DNA of 64,000 nt from Coprosoma sp963660615 (GTDB lineage Bacteria > Bacillota_I > Bacilli_A > RF39 > UBA660). Below the pieces are notes generated by a model. It was not told where the DNA came from, searched no databases, and saw only the letters and a list, made by a program, of their open reading frames with translations. Location of the stretch: NCBI GenBank assembly GCA_963660615.1, contig CAVKYE010000002.1, positions 1 to 64,000 of the forward strand, given 5' to 3'. Below, piece by piece: positions 19,198 through 28,704 of this stretch; position 1 is the stretch's first letter; the number at the start of each line of letters is the position of its first letter. Position numbers and translations under genes: made by a program.

Positions 19198-19258
19198 TAT
19201 AAAAAAATTAACGCATAACTATATGTTATACGTTAAAAATAAGAAAAATGGTGATAAA

Positions 19259-19339
19259 ATGCGAAGAAGAACAAGAAGAAAACTAAAAAAACGACAAAAA
19301 ACGCAGTTTATCGACCAATTTAAGCGTTCGAATCCCTAA
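19259..19339 (+). CDS. Possible 26-residue arginine/lysine-rich peptide
   Basis: An ATG at 19259, preceded by TGGTGATAAA, opens 26 codons giving a very basic peptide that begins MRRRTRRKLKKRQK. An imperfect inverted repeat (TTAACGCATAAC / GTTATACGTTAA) lies just upstream at 19209-19235. It could be a small ribosome-associated peptide or only an intact fragment of a lost gene; the following DUF4143 gene is also damaged. Confidence 0.25.
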   Translation: MRRRTRRKLKKRQKTQFIDQFKRSNP

Positions 19340-19394
19340 AAGTGGTCGATAACTTGATATTTATTTAAAAACATTATAAAATTCCTTACAAAAA

Positions 19395-20629
19395 ATGGAA
19401 AAATTATGCAAAAGAGAAGACTATTTAAAAAAAATAAGAGGATTTTATCATGATACAATGATAAAAGTTATAACAGGAATAAGAAGATGTGGTAAATCTT
19501 ATTTGCTAAAAACAATAATTAGCGAATTAGAAGAAAAAGGCATAAAAAAAAAGATATCATTTATATTGAATTAGATAAAAAAGAATATAAAAACATAAAA
19601 AATCCAGAACAATTAGAAAAATTAATTGATAGTTTAGTTTTAGACAACGATTTCAAATACTTATTTATAGACGAAGTACAAAATGTAAAAGGATTTGAAC
19701 CCTTAATCAATTCATATAGAGAAGAAGAAAGATTCTCAATATTTCTAACAGGTTCAAATTTCTACCTATTATCAGGAAAATTAGTAACTAAACTCACTGG
19801 TAGATATATCGAAGTAGAAATGTTACCCTTAAATTTTTATGAGTATGTTGATATGAAAAAATTTATGAAAAAAGAAATCAATATAAATATATATAAAGAA
19901 TTTGAAGAATTTATCAGGAATGGTGGTTTTCCAGACTCTCTAAATTACGACAAATATGAAGATAAATTATTATATACAGAAAATGTAATCAAACAAATAT
20001 TTGAAAAAGATATTAAAACACATAAGAAAATAAAAGATAAAGTTTTATTTGAAGTCATACAAAAATTTGTTGTAAATAAATTTGGAACAATAATTTCAGT
20101 TGGAAGCATATATGATTACTTAACCAAAGACGAAAATATTAATGTAGATAGAAGAACAATAAAAAATTATATTGAAATATTAGAAAATGCCAAAATTATC
20201 TATTCATGTGATTTATTTGACATAAAATCAAAAAAAGTACTCGATGGTGAAAAAAAATATTATCTAGCAGACCTAAGCATCTATTTTGCATTAAATACAG
20301 ACAATAGAATTAATTATGGCCCCGTATTAGAAAATGTTTTGTTTTCATACTTAAAAAGTAAAAATTATAGTTTAAGTGTTGGTAAAATTGGTAATCTAGA
20401 ATGTGATTTTATTGCAAGACGCAAGATAGACGAATATTTTTATATTCAAGTTTCAAAAAACATTGATGACAAAAAAACAGAAGAAAGAGAATATAAACCC
20501 TTTTATGAAATCAAAGAATTATATCCAAGATATTTATTCGTATTAGATTTAATCCTTCAAAAAAACATAAATGGAATAAACAATGTTAATATAGTAGATT
20601 TTATCTACAATAAAGAAGACTTAAAATAA
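19395..20629 (+). pseudogene. AAA+ ATPase with DUF4143 domain, frameshifted at an A9 tract
   Basis: From ATG 19395 the first frame encodes an AAA_14 ATPase start (TGIRRCGKSYLLKTIISELE, Walker A). At nine consecutive A (19544-19552) the frame breaks. One extra A would join it to the second frame, which continues with Walker B (YLFIDEVQN), a sensor region (FLTGSNFYLLSG) and the C-terminal DUF4143 domain ending at 20629. That domain carries a PD-(D/E)xK-like pattern near its end (LECDFIARRK...YIQVSKN). The reconstructed protein is about 411 residues, normal for the family, whose role is poorly defined. The cause could be a real mutation, slippage or an assembly error. Codon use is AT-shifted, so it is probably acquired. 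Confidence 0.75.
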
Positions 20630-20807
20630 TTCATTATAGTACATTAAAACCTTATCCCACCATAACGATGAAAAAGAAGAAAGATAATTTGAGGAAGATT
20701 AAATCAAAGAAATACATTTAAGAATAAATGATAAAAAACTATTTATAAAACAAAATTTTATCGAAAGGTAGAATTTTTTAGTTAAAAAAATTGGTAGTGG
20801 AGCATTT

Positions 20808-21266
20808 ATGAAGAATTATCTAACTTCAATCCTCCCCTTAGATAACATCGAATATGAAGGAGAAACATTTACATATAATAATTTAGAACCAGAAAATGCA
20901 TTTGTATATGCTAAAAATAGTGATGGCAGTATAGATTATACAACCTTAAATTCATATGCAGCAAGAACTTATGTTGAAAAAATAAATGTACCATCAGGTA
21001 TAAAAACATTATTAAAGCAATCAATGCAATTTGCAAATACATCTACTATTAATTTACCAGATGGAATAGAAACAATTACTGATAGAGCTTTTCATCAATC
21101 AAATGCGAAAGTCTACAATATACCAAGTTCAATAACAACAATTACATCCTTATCATTTAAAGAAGATAGTAATATAACAATAAACATAGATAGGAAAGAA
21201 AATGCAATATCAGGTTCTCCTTGTGGTGCAACAAATGCTACCATAAATTGGACTGGCACAAATTAA
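20808..21266 (+). pseudogene. BspA-type leucine-rich-repeat protein fragment
   Basis: The 152-residue frame contains LRR_5/BspA-like repeats (INLPDGIETITDRAFHQSN, then YNIPSSITTITSLSFKEDS), as in surface and mucus-interacting proteins of gut bacteria. It lacks a signal peptide and anchor and has only about two repeats, so it is probably a remnant of a larger secreted protein. The start at 20808 has GGAG 8 bases upstream, so expression is still possible. Bases 20630-20807 hold only degenerate AT-rich sequence. Confidence 0.55.
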
Positions 21267-21277
21267 AAACAAACATA

Positions 21278-21316
21278 AAATCTAGTATGACACATGAAAA
21301 CACACTAGATTTTTTC
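21278..21316 (+). terminator. Terminator before mutL
   Basis: AAATCTAGT (21278-21286) pairs with ACTAGATTT (21304-21312), followed by a T run. Confidence 0.75.
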
Positions 21317-21390
21317 ATTCAAGACAAAACGTCAAAAACCTTTATTTTCAAAAAAAATTAATGTATAATTATAAAAGAAGGTGAAGAAAA

Positions 21391-23193
21391 ATGTCAGTAA
21401 TAAAAGTAATGGATGAAATATTAGCCAACAAAATAGCTGCTGGAGAAGTAGTTGAAAAATGTGCCTCAGTCGTAAAAGAACTAGTAGAAAACAGTATAGA
21501 TGCTCTTTCTACTGAAATAAAAGTAGAATTAATAGATTCAGGAACCAAAGAAATAAAAGTAATCGATAATGGAAAAGGCATGGATGAAAAAGACGCTACC
21601 CTTGCATTTTCACGCCACGCCACCAGCAAAATCAAAGATGAAGATGACCTATTTAGACTAACAACCCTAGGCTTTAGAGGAGAAGCCCTAGCGTCAATCG
21701 CTGCCGTAAGCAAAGTAGACTTAAAAACAAGCGAAGGAAATTTAGGCACCCACGTCATTATAAGTGGTGGAAAAATAGAAAAAATAGAAAAGGGAGATGC
21801 TAGAAAAGGCACCAGCATCACCGTAACCGAACTATTTTATAATACACCAGCCAGACTAAAACACCTAAAAAGTTTATATAGTGAACTCGCAAACATTACA
21901 GACTACATGAATAAACTATCACTATCAAGACCAGATATAAGATTTACCCTATCAAACAACGGGAACATAATATTAAGAACCGATGGAAAAAACAACACCC
22001 TAAAAACCATCCAAAGTATCTACGGAACCGATGTCGCAAGAAAAATGCTAGAAATAAAAGCCGAAAACTCAGACTACGAAATCTATGGCTACATCTCATC
22101 CCCAGAAGTTCATAGATCAAGCAGAAACAACATGATAACCCTAGTAAATGGAAGAGTAGTAAGAAACATAGACATAAATAGAACCATTAACGATGCCTAC
22201 CACTCATACAAACCAGATAACCGTTATCCCATAACCGTAATTCATATAATAGTAGACCCAAGCGTTATAGACGTAAATATTCATCCCACCAAAATGGATA
22301 TCAAATTCAGTAAAATGGATACCCTTTTAGACCTAATATCAAACGCCATAAAAGAAGCCATAACAGACCGTAACCTAATACCCGAAGTCACCATTAAAGC
22401 ACCAAGACCAAAATACGAAGAAATGACCCTAAACCTAGAAAGAGAAGTTCCAAAAGAAGAATTCAAACCCAAAGAAATAATTGTAAACGATTTTTATAAA
22501 GCAGAAGAAAAAGAAACAATAACCTACGAAGAAGATAAAACCGGTGATATCGTTCACGACATAGAAGAAGAATACAACCCATACGATGAAAAAGAAATGC
22601 CAGAAATGTATCCAGTCGGCCTAGTCCACGGAACATACATCATCTGTCAAAACGAAAGAGGAATGTATATCATAGATCAGCACGCCGCCAAAGAAAGATG
22701 CAACTACGAAAAATTTAAAAAAGAAATGGGAAACCCCAACATCGCCAGTACACCGCTTTTATTTCCCATAACCCTAGAACTATCAAACACCGAATACATG
22801 ATATTAAAAGAAAACATGAATATTTTAAAAGACCTAAAATTTGAAATAGAAGAATTCGGAATAAACTCCGTAATAATCAAAGCCCACCCAACATGGCTAC
22901 CAAAAGGCTATGAAGAAGACTCCATCAGAAAAATAATCGAAATAGTAGTCGCTACAAAAAAAGACTTCAGCATCGAAAAATTCAACGAAAAAATAGCCAC
23001 CATGATGAGCTGTAAGCAAGCCATCAAAGCCAACATGAATATAACAAGAGAAGAAATGGAAGCCCTAATAACCGACCTAAGAAAATGCAAAAACCCATAC
23101 AACTGTCCCCACGGCAGACCAACAACCATATTCTACTCAAACTACGATTTAGAAAAACTATTCAAAAGAAGTGGATTCGATACCATAAAATAA
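21391..23193 (+). CDS. mutL: DNA mismatch repair protein MutL
   Basis: The 600-residue protein has an N-terminal GHKL ATPase (NKIAAGEVVEKCASVVKELV, VIDNGKGMD, TLGFRGEALASIAAV) and a C-terminal dimerisation/endonuclease domain with DQHAAKERCNYE, the metal-binding DQHA(x)2E(x)4E motif. CPHGRPT near the end is also conserved. It is therefore the nicking type found in bacteria lacking MutH. It links MutS to strand removal; mutS is not adjacent here. The start has GAAGGTGAAG upstream. Confidence 0.97.
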   Translation: MSVIKVMDEILANKIAAGEVVEKCASVVKELVENSIDALSTEIKVELIDSGTKEIKVIDNGKGMDEKDATLAFSRHATSKIKDEDDLFRLTTLGFRGEALASIAAVSKVDLKTSEGNLGTHVIISGGKIEKIEKGDARKGTSITVTELFYNTPARLKHLKSLYSELANITDYMNKLSLSRPDIRFTLSNNGNIILRTDGKNNTLKTIQSIYGTDVARKMLEIKAENSDYEIYGYISSPEVHRSSRNNMITLVNGRVVRNIDINRTINDAYHSYKPDNRYPITVIHIIVDPSVIDVNIHPTKMDIKFSKMDTLLDLISNAIKEAITDRNLIPEVTIKAPRPKYEEMTLNLEREVPKEEFKPKEIIVNDFYKAEEKETITYEEDKTGDIVHDIEEEYNPYDEKEMPEMYPVGLVHGTYIICQNERGMYIIDQHAAKERCNYEKFKKEMGNPNIASTPLLFPITLELSNTEYMILKENMNILKDLKFEIEEFGINSVIIKAHPTWLPKGYEEDSIRKIIEIVVATKKDFSIEKFNEKIATMMSCKQAIKANMNITREEMEALITDLRKCKNPYNCPHGRPTTIFYSNYDLEKLFKRSGFDTIK

Positions 23194-23202
23194 GGAGGTA
23201 AC

Positions 23203-24312
23203 ATGACATATTTAGATTATAGTGCAACCACAAAACCAGACAAAGAAGTCCTAGAAAGTTTCATCAAATCATCAGACTACTTCGCAAACCCCAACTCTCT
23301 GCACACCCTAGGTGTAAAAGCCAAAAAACTAATAGAAGTATCAACCAAACAAATCGCCCAAATCTTAAAAATAAAACCAAGCGAAATAATATACACATCA
23401 GGAGCCACCGAATCCAACAACACAGCCATAAAAGCAGTAGAAACCTACTTAAATAGAGGTAACGAAATCATAACCACCGCCTTAGAACACTCATCAATAT
23501 ATGGTCCTTTAAAGCAAATGGAAGAAAAAGGCATAAAAATAAAATACGTAAAACTAAAAAACGGAATAGTAGACCTAGAAGACTTAGAAAAACAAATAAC
23601 AAACAAAACAATACTAGTAACCATAAATGCCGTAAATAGTGAAACAGGAATAAAACAGCCCATAGAAAAAATTGGAAAACTTCTAAAAAAATATCCCAAA
23701 ATAATCTTCCACACCGACCTAACCCAAGCCATCGGAAAAATAAAAATAGATCTAGAAAACATAGATTTAGCCAGCCTTTCTGCTCATAAATTTTATGGAC
23801 TAAAAGGAATTGGGATCCTAATAAAAAAAGAAAACATAAACCTCACACCCCTAATAAGCGGAGGCAAATCAACAACCATATATAGAAGTGGAACCCCCGC
23901 TACACCCCTAATCGTATCAACTGCCAAAGCCCTAAGGCTAATAACAGAAAACCTAGAAGAAGACTACAAAAAAGTAGAAAAACTAAATAAAATCCTAAAA
24001 GAAAACCTAAAAAAATATCAAAACGTTTACATAAACAGCACAGAAAACTCCATTCCCCACATCCTAAACATATCAATAATCGGAATAAAACCAGAAACCA
24101 TGCTCCACGCCCTAGAAGAAGATGAAATATACATATCAACCCAAAGTGCCTGCGCAACCCAAAGTACATCAAAATCAGTACTCGCCATAACTCAAAATAA
24201 AGACAAAGCCAAAACAAGTATAAGAATAAGCTTATCAAAATATACCACAAAAAAAGACCTAGAAACTTTCCTAAAAAGTTTCGATAAAAACTATAAAAAA
24301 CTAACAAGATAG
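23203..24312 (+). CDS. Cysteine desulfurase (NifS/IscS family)
   Basis: This 369-residue PLP enzyme has the PLP-binding SAHKFYGLKG (Lys near 197), the cofactor-phosphate region TSGATESNN, and the catalytic Cys in STQSACATQS near 320. It takes sulfur from cysteine for tRNA thiolation or Fe-S assembly. No IscU, SufU or MnmA/ThiI gene is adjacent, so its acceptor is unknown. It follows mutL by 9 bases with an AGGAGG site and shares that operon. Confidence 0.92.
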   Translation: MTYLDYSATTKPDKEVLESFIKSSDYFANPNSLHTLGVKAKKLIEVSTKQIAQILKIKPSEIIYTSGATESNNTAIKAVETYLNRGNEIITTALEHSSIYGPLKQMEEKGIKIKYVKLKNGIVDLEDLEKQITNKTILVTINAVNSETGIKQPIEKIGKLLKKYPKIIFHTDLTQAIGKIKIDLENIDLASLSAHKFYGLKGIGILIKKENINLTPLISGGKSTTIYRSGTPATPLIVSTAKALRLITENLEEDYKKVEKLNKILKENLKKYQNVYINSTENSIPHILNISIIGIKPETMLHALEEDEIYISTQSACATQSTSKSVLAITQNKDKAKTSIRISLSKYTTKKDLETFLKSFDKNYKKLTR

Positions 24313-24326
24313 AAAGTAGGTAACAA

Positions 24327-24806
24327 ATGAGAATCGATAAAATAAACTATTATCTAGACATAGCCGAAACAATATTAGAAAGAGGAACCTGTCTAAGAAG
24401 AAACTATGGAGCCGTAATTGTCAAAAACGACGAAATAATATCAACTGGCTACACAGGCTCACCAAGAGGAAGAGCCAACTGCATAGACCTAAAGCACTGC
24501 ACTAGAGAAGAGTTAAAAATCCCAAGCGGCCAAAGATACGAGCTATGTAGAAGTGTTCACGCCGAACAAAATGCCATCATATCCGCTTCAAGAAACCAGT
24601 TAATTGGAAGTACGCTTTACCTAACCGGAAAAGAAGCCAAAACAAATAAATACGTTCAAAATGCCACGCCTTGTGAACTATGCAAAAGATTCATCCTAAA
24701 TGCTGGCATAAAAGAAATAATAATCAGAGATACCAAAGAAAAATATAGAATAATAAATACAAAAGAATACATAATAAATGATGATACCATAGGAGTAAAA
24801 CTATGA
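24327..24806 (+). CDS. Deoxycytidylate deaminase (dCMP deaminase, ComEB-like)
   Basis: The 159-residue zinc enzyme has HAEQNAI (zinc His and catalytic Glu) and TPCELC (two zinc Cys). The early Cys-rich segment (RANCIDLKHC) is also seen in ComEB-type dCMP deaminases. It converts dCMP to dUMP for thymidylate synthesis. It overlaps the next gene by 4 bases (ATGA). Confidence 0.93.
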   Translation: MRIDKINYYLDIAETILERGTCLRRNYGAVIVKNDEIISTGYTGSPRGRANCIDLKHCTREELKIPSGQRYELCRSVHAEQNAIISASRNQLIGSTLYLTGKEAKTNKYVQNATPCELCKRFILNAGIKEIIIRDTKEKYRIINTKEYIINDDTIGVKL

Positions 24807-25888
24807 AAAACAAAATAATATTACTTTTAATAAGCGTATTTATTCTTTTAATTCCCCATAACGCTAAAGCAAGCGAAGTCACCGTAAACATTTTCTATGG
24901 TAAAGAATGCCCATACTGCGAAAAAGAAATGAAATATCTAGACGTCCTAAAAAAACAATACAAAGACAATATAACCATCAAAAAATACGAAGTATGGCAC
25001 AATAAAGAGAATAACAAGCTCCTAGAAAAAGTCAGAAAAGAGCTTAAAAATAACGAAACAGGAGTCCCATACACCATAATAGGAACAAAAGATCTAACTG
25101 GTTATAATACGCAAACCAAAGAAGAAATAAAAAAACTAATAGATCAAAACCTAAAACAAAAAGAAATTGACGTAACAAGCTACATCAAAGAAAATAAAAC
25201 CATCCCAAATAAAAAAATAGAAGAAAACCAAAATATAAATCTAGCTGGATTTAACTTAAATATAAAAGACACACCAACACCACTAATCGCCGCCATATTA
25301 GGTTTCTTAGATAGCCTAAGCCTATCATCAATATGGATTTTACTATTTATAATAAGCATTTTATTAATCATAGGCAAAAAACATGTACCATTTTTCGCCA
25401 TTCCATTCATAATTGCTCAAATAATAACCTATATAATTTTAATCACTACGCATCCTGAATTAAGCGAATTAAGTCTATTAATCCTAAGAAGTCTAATTGC
25501 TCTAATTGCCATATTTATAGCCGCCATTACCTTAAACAAATATCTAGATGGTAAAGAAATCAAACTAATTTTAGAATTAAAAGAAAAACTAAAAAATAAA
25601 AAAATCCTTATAATATCATCATTTATTTTAGGCTTAATAATAACCCTAATTCAAATATCATATGTAGATGTAAACCTTTTTAAAACTATACTAGAAATAA
25701 AAAATACCCAAACATTAGAGTATATCTTTAATATGTTTATATACATCATATTCTTTATCTTAATAGATATCATCTTTACAATAATACTTTCAAAAACAAA
25801 AAACAAAAACTATCTAATATCTGGAATAATCTTATTAATATTAGGTGCTGTATTAATATTAAAACCAGAATGGTTAATGTTCATATAA
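24803..25888 (+). CDS. Membrane protein with N-terminal extracytoplasmic thioredoxin-like domain
   Basis: The 361-residue protein starts with a signal peptide (to about 23), followed by a thioredoxin/glutaredoxin-like domain with CPYC at about 36-39 and the cis-Pro region GVPYT near 90. About six transmembrane helices (160-355) follow, without an obvious Cys pair, unlike DsbD. It probably acts in thiol exchange at the membrane. The partner is unclear, and the missing membrane Cys pair argues against a full DsbD electron relay. Confidence 0.75.
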   Translation: MKNKIILLLISVFILLIPHNAKASEVTVNIFYGKECPYCEKEMKYLDVLKKQYKDNITIKKYEVWHNKENNKLLEKVRKELKNNETGVPYTIIGTKDLTGYNTQTKEEIKKLIDQNLKQKEIDVTSYIKENKTIPNKKIEENQNINLAGFNLNIKDTPTPLIAAILGFLDSLSLSSIWILLFIISILLIIGKKHVPFFAIPFIIAQIITYIILITTHPELSELSLLILRSLIALIAIFIAAITLNKYLDGKEIKLILELKEKLKNKKILIISSFILGLIITLIQISYVDVNLFKTILEIKNTQTLEYIFNMFIYIIFFILIDIIFTIILSKTKNKNYLISGIILLILGAVLILKPEWLMFI

Positions 25889-25912
25889 AAGTCTACAAAA
25901 GACTTTTTTGTA
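25888..25912 (+). terminator. Terminator
   Basis: AAAGTC (25888-25893) pairs with GACTTT (25901-25906), followed by TTTTT. Confidence 0.7.
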
Positions 25913-25959
25913 TAAAATAAAAAAAATTATCCATATTATAGTTAGAAAGGTAGGATAGT

Positions 25960-26520
25960 ATGGAAAAAAAAGATAATACAAGCATGATTATTATAATAGT
26001 TATAATCGTTGTAATTATAATCGCCTTAGCAGGTTACTTCGTCATGACAGGAACCCAAAACAAACAAAATCAAACAACACCAAACGTAAATGACAACACA
26101 GAAATAGATAACACAACTAGAAACGAAGAAACAAACGTTGCAGGTTCATATAGTGGTACATTAGAAAAAGATGAATCACTAGTAGAAGATGCCAAAGACG
26201 CCGTAACCGGTGAAGACGATAAAACAGGCACAATCGAACTATATCTAGATAGCACAAGCACGGCTCAAATTGCCATAAATGAAGATGTTATCGATGGAAC
26301 TTACACCGTAGATTCAAAAAAAATAACCGTTGTAACAAACAACACAAACACAAATGCTGGCACAACTAATAATACAGATAACAACGAAACAAAAAACACA
26401 ACCACATCCGCAACCTATGAATTTACCATAAATGATGATGATACACTAGAATATTCCGATGACGATCAAAAAGCAACACTTAAGAAAACAGAAAAAGCAA
26501 ACTTAAAGTACATAAAATAA
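25960..26520 (+). CDS. Membrane-anchored extracytoplasmic protein, Thr/Asn-rich
   Basis: The 186-residue protein has one N-terminal transmembrane helix (about 9-29) after a short cytoplasmic KK segment, then a Thr/Asn-rich linker and a small predicted beta-rich domain resembling lipocalin-like surface domains (SYSGTLEKDES, GTIELYLDSTSTAQI, GTYTVDSKKITV). No lipobox Cys is present. It is monocistronic with its own terminator. Function unknown; probably a cell-surface protein. Confidence 0.7.
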   Translation: MEKKDNTSMIIIIVIIVVIIIALAGYFVMTGTQNKQNQTTPNVNDNTEIDNTTRNEETNVAGSYSGTLEKDESLVEDAKDAVTGEDDKTGTIELYLDSTSTAQIAINEDVIDGTYTVDSKKITVVTNNTNTNAGTTNNTDNNETKNTTTSATYEFTINDDDTLEYSDDDQKATLKKTEKANLKYIK

Positions 26521-26546
26521 ACCATTTCATCCGAAATGGTTTTTAA
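26519..26546 (+). terminator. Terminator
   Basis: AACCATTTC pairs with GAAATGGTT around a short loop (26520-26542), followed by TTT. Confidence 0.75.
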
Positions 26547-26604
26547 GTAAAAAAATCACTAGATTTTATCCCAAAATTAATATATAATGAATATGGTGAT
26601 AAAA

Positions 26605-27912
26605 ATGTTTGAAAACTTAGGAGATAGACTCCAAAATGCAATGAATAAAATAAAAGGATATGGAAAAATAACCGAAGATAATATAAGTGAAGTAACAAGA
26701 GAAATACGTCTTGCCCTTCTAGAAGCCGATGTCAACTACAAAGTAGTAAAACAGTTCATCGCAAACGTCAAAGAAAAAGCCTTAGGAGAAGAAGTTAAAA
26801 AGAGCCTAAAACCAGGTGAAGTATTCGTAAAAATAGTTAGAGATGAACTAATTGAATTACTAGGAAAAGAAGATGAGCCATTAATAATCATAAAACCAAT
26901 GACAATCCTCATGATGACTGGACTTCAAGGTAGTGGTAAAACAACAACAACTGGAAAACTAGCAAGACTAGTCAGAAAAAAATATGGACTAAAACCATTA
27001 ATGGTAGCCTGCGACGTATATAGACCAGCCGCCATCGACCAATTAAAACAATTAGGAAAAGAACTAAACATCGAAGTATATGAAGAAGGGAAAAAAGACC
27101 CAGTCGAAATAGCTAAAAACGCTATTGAATATGCCAAAGAAAAGGGCTATAACTACGTCATGATAGACACCGCCGGAAGACTTCACATAGATGAAGAATT
27201 AATGAACGAATTAAAGCAAATAAATGAAGAAGTAAAACCAAACGAAATCCTATTAGTAGTAGACAGTATGACCGGACAAGACGCCGTAAACGTCATAGAA
27301 GGATTTAACGAAGCCCTACCACTAACCGGAGCCGTTTTAACAAAACTAGACGGAGACACCAAAGGTGGAGCCGCCCTATCAATAAGACAACTTACAAACA
27401 TTCCAATAAAATTCATAGGAACAAGCGAAAAAATGGATGGGCTAGAACCATTCAGACCAAAAAGCATGGCAAATAGAATCCTAGATATGGGAGACTTAAT
27501 GAGTATAGCCGACAAAGCCGAAAGCCTTCTAGATGATGAAGAAACCCTAAAAGCCGCCGAAAAAATGAGCAAAGGAAAATTCAATCTAGAAGACTTCCTA
27601 ACCCAATTAAACCAAATAAAAAAACTAGGACCACTAGAAAACATCATAAAAATGCTACCAGGAGCTAGAAAAATGGGACTAAACAACATAAACATAGACC
27701 CCAAACAAATGGCTCACATTGAAGCCATCATCCTATCAATGACCCCACAAGAAAGAAAAAATCCAGATATCCTAAAAGCAAATAGAAAAAAAAGAATAGC
27801 CAAAGGATCTGGAAGAAGTGTTGAAGAAGTAAATAGACTACTAAAACAATTCGAACAAATGAAACAAATGATGAAAAACTTTAAAAACGGAAATCTCAAA
27901 CTACCATTTTAA
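26605..27912 (+). CDS. ffh: Signal recognition particle protein Ffh
   Basis: The 435-residue SRP GTPase has an N domain, a G domain (GLQGSGKTTTTGKLA, DVYRPAAIDQL, DTAGR, TKLDGDTKGGAALS) and a Met-rich M domain at the C-terminus (RKKRIAKGSGRSVEEVNRLL, then QFEQMKQMMKNF) that binds 4.5S RNA and signal sequences. I chose ATG 26605 because GGTGATAAA lies just before it; an in-frame ATG at 26587 lacks a site. ylxM and ftsY are not adjacent. Confidence 0.97.
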   Translation: MFENLGDRLQNAMNKIKGYGKITEDNISEVTREIRLALLEADVNYKVVKQFIANVKEKALGEEVKKSLKPGEVFVKIVRDELIELLGKEDEPLIIIKPMTILMMTGLQGSGKTTTTGKLARLVRKKYGLKPLMVACDVYRPAAIDQLKQLGKELNIEVYEEGKKDPVEIAKNAIEYAKEKGYNYVMIDTAGRLHIDEELMNELKQINEEVKPNEILLVVDSMTGQDAVNVIEGFNEALPLTGAVLTKLDGDTKGGAALSIRQLTNIPIKFIGTSEKMDGLEPFRPKSMANRILDMGDLMSIADKAESLLDDEETLKAAEKMSKGKFNLEDFLTQLNQIKKLGPLENIIKMLPGARKMGLNNINIDPKQMAHIEAIILSMTPQERKNPDILKANRKKRIAKGSGRSVEEVNRLLKQFEQMKQMMKNFKNGNLKLPF

Positions 27913-27924
27913 AAACATTCAAGG

Positions 27925-27946
27925 CTAACTAAACAGTTAGTTTTTT
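27925..27946 (+). terminator. Terminator after ffh
   Basis: CTAACT pairs with AGTTAG, loop AAAC, followed by six T. Confidence 0.75.
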
Positions 27947-28029
27947 CTCTATTCAAAATCCAAATAATTTGTTAAAATATATTTAATCCTCATTTAAGAA
28001 AAAAATATTAAAATGAAATCGGTGATAAA

Positions 28030-28704
28030 ATGAAAATATTAATAATCGAAGACGAAATAAGCCTATCAGACATAATAAAAGAAAGACTAAAAAAAGAATC
28101 ATTCCAAGTAGATACAGAAACAGATGGACTAGAAGGCTACTATAAAGCAAGCACAAATATTTACGACCTAATCATATTAGACGTCATGCTTCCAAAAATG
28201 AATGGTTTTCAAATTCTAAAAAAGTTAAGAGAAGAAAAAATAAACAGCAAAATAATTATGCTAACAGCCCGCTCATTAATAGAAGACAAACTAAACGGCC
28301 TAGAAAATGGAGCCGATGACTACCTAACCAAACCATTTCACATAGACGAACTAGTAGCCAGAATAAAACTAAGATTAAAACTAGAAAACAAAGATACCTT
28401 AACCTATAAAGATATAAGTTTAAATACCAAAACAAAAACACTAACATGTATAAAAACAAACCAAACCGTCTGCCTAGTTCGTAAAGAATTTCTGTTAATC
28501 GAATGTTTTCTAAATAATCAAAACCAAATCATCACCAAAGAATACCTATACGATAGAGTATGGGGACTAGAAAACGAAATAGAATCAAACAACCTAGAAG
28601 TATATCTATCATTTATAAGAAAAAAACTAAAAGCCACAGGCTCAAAAGTAAACATCAAATCAGCAAGAGGACTAGGCTATAAAATGGAGTACAAAAATGA
28701 ATAA
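28030..28704 (+). CDS. OmpR/PhoB family response regulator
   Basis: The 224-residue protein has a receiver domain with the acidic pair (EDE, 7-9), phosphoacceptor Asp51 in LIILDVMLPKMNG, Thr in MLTARS and Lys in YLTKPF. A C-terminal winged helix follows (VCLVRKEFLLIECFLNNQ... NNLEVYLSFIRKKL). It overlaps the sensor kinase gene by 8 bases. The beta-helix surface protein gene downstream is the likeliest target (position-based inference). Confidence 0.93.
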   Translation: MKILIIEDEISLSDIIKERLKKESFQVDTETDGLEGYYKASTNIYDLIILDVMLPKMNGFQILKKLREEKINSKIIMLTARSLIEDKLNGLENGADDYLTKPFHIDELVARIKLRLKLENKDTLTYKDISLNTKTKTLTCIKTNQTVCLVRKEFLLIECFLNNQNQIITKEYLYDRVWGLENEIESNNLEVYLSFIRKKLKATGSKVNIKSARGLGYKMEYKNE

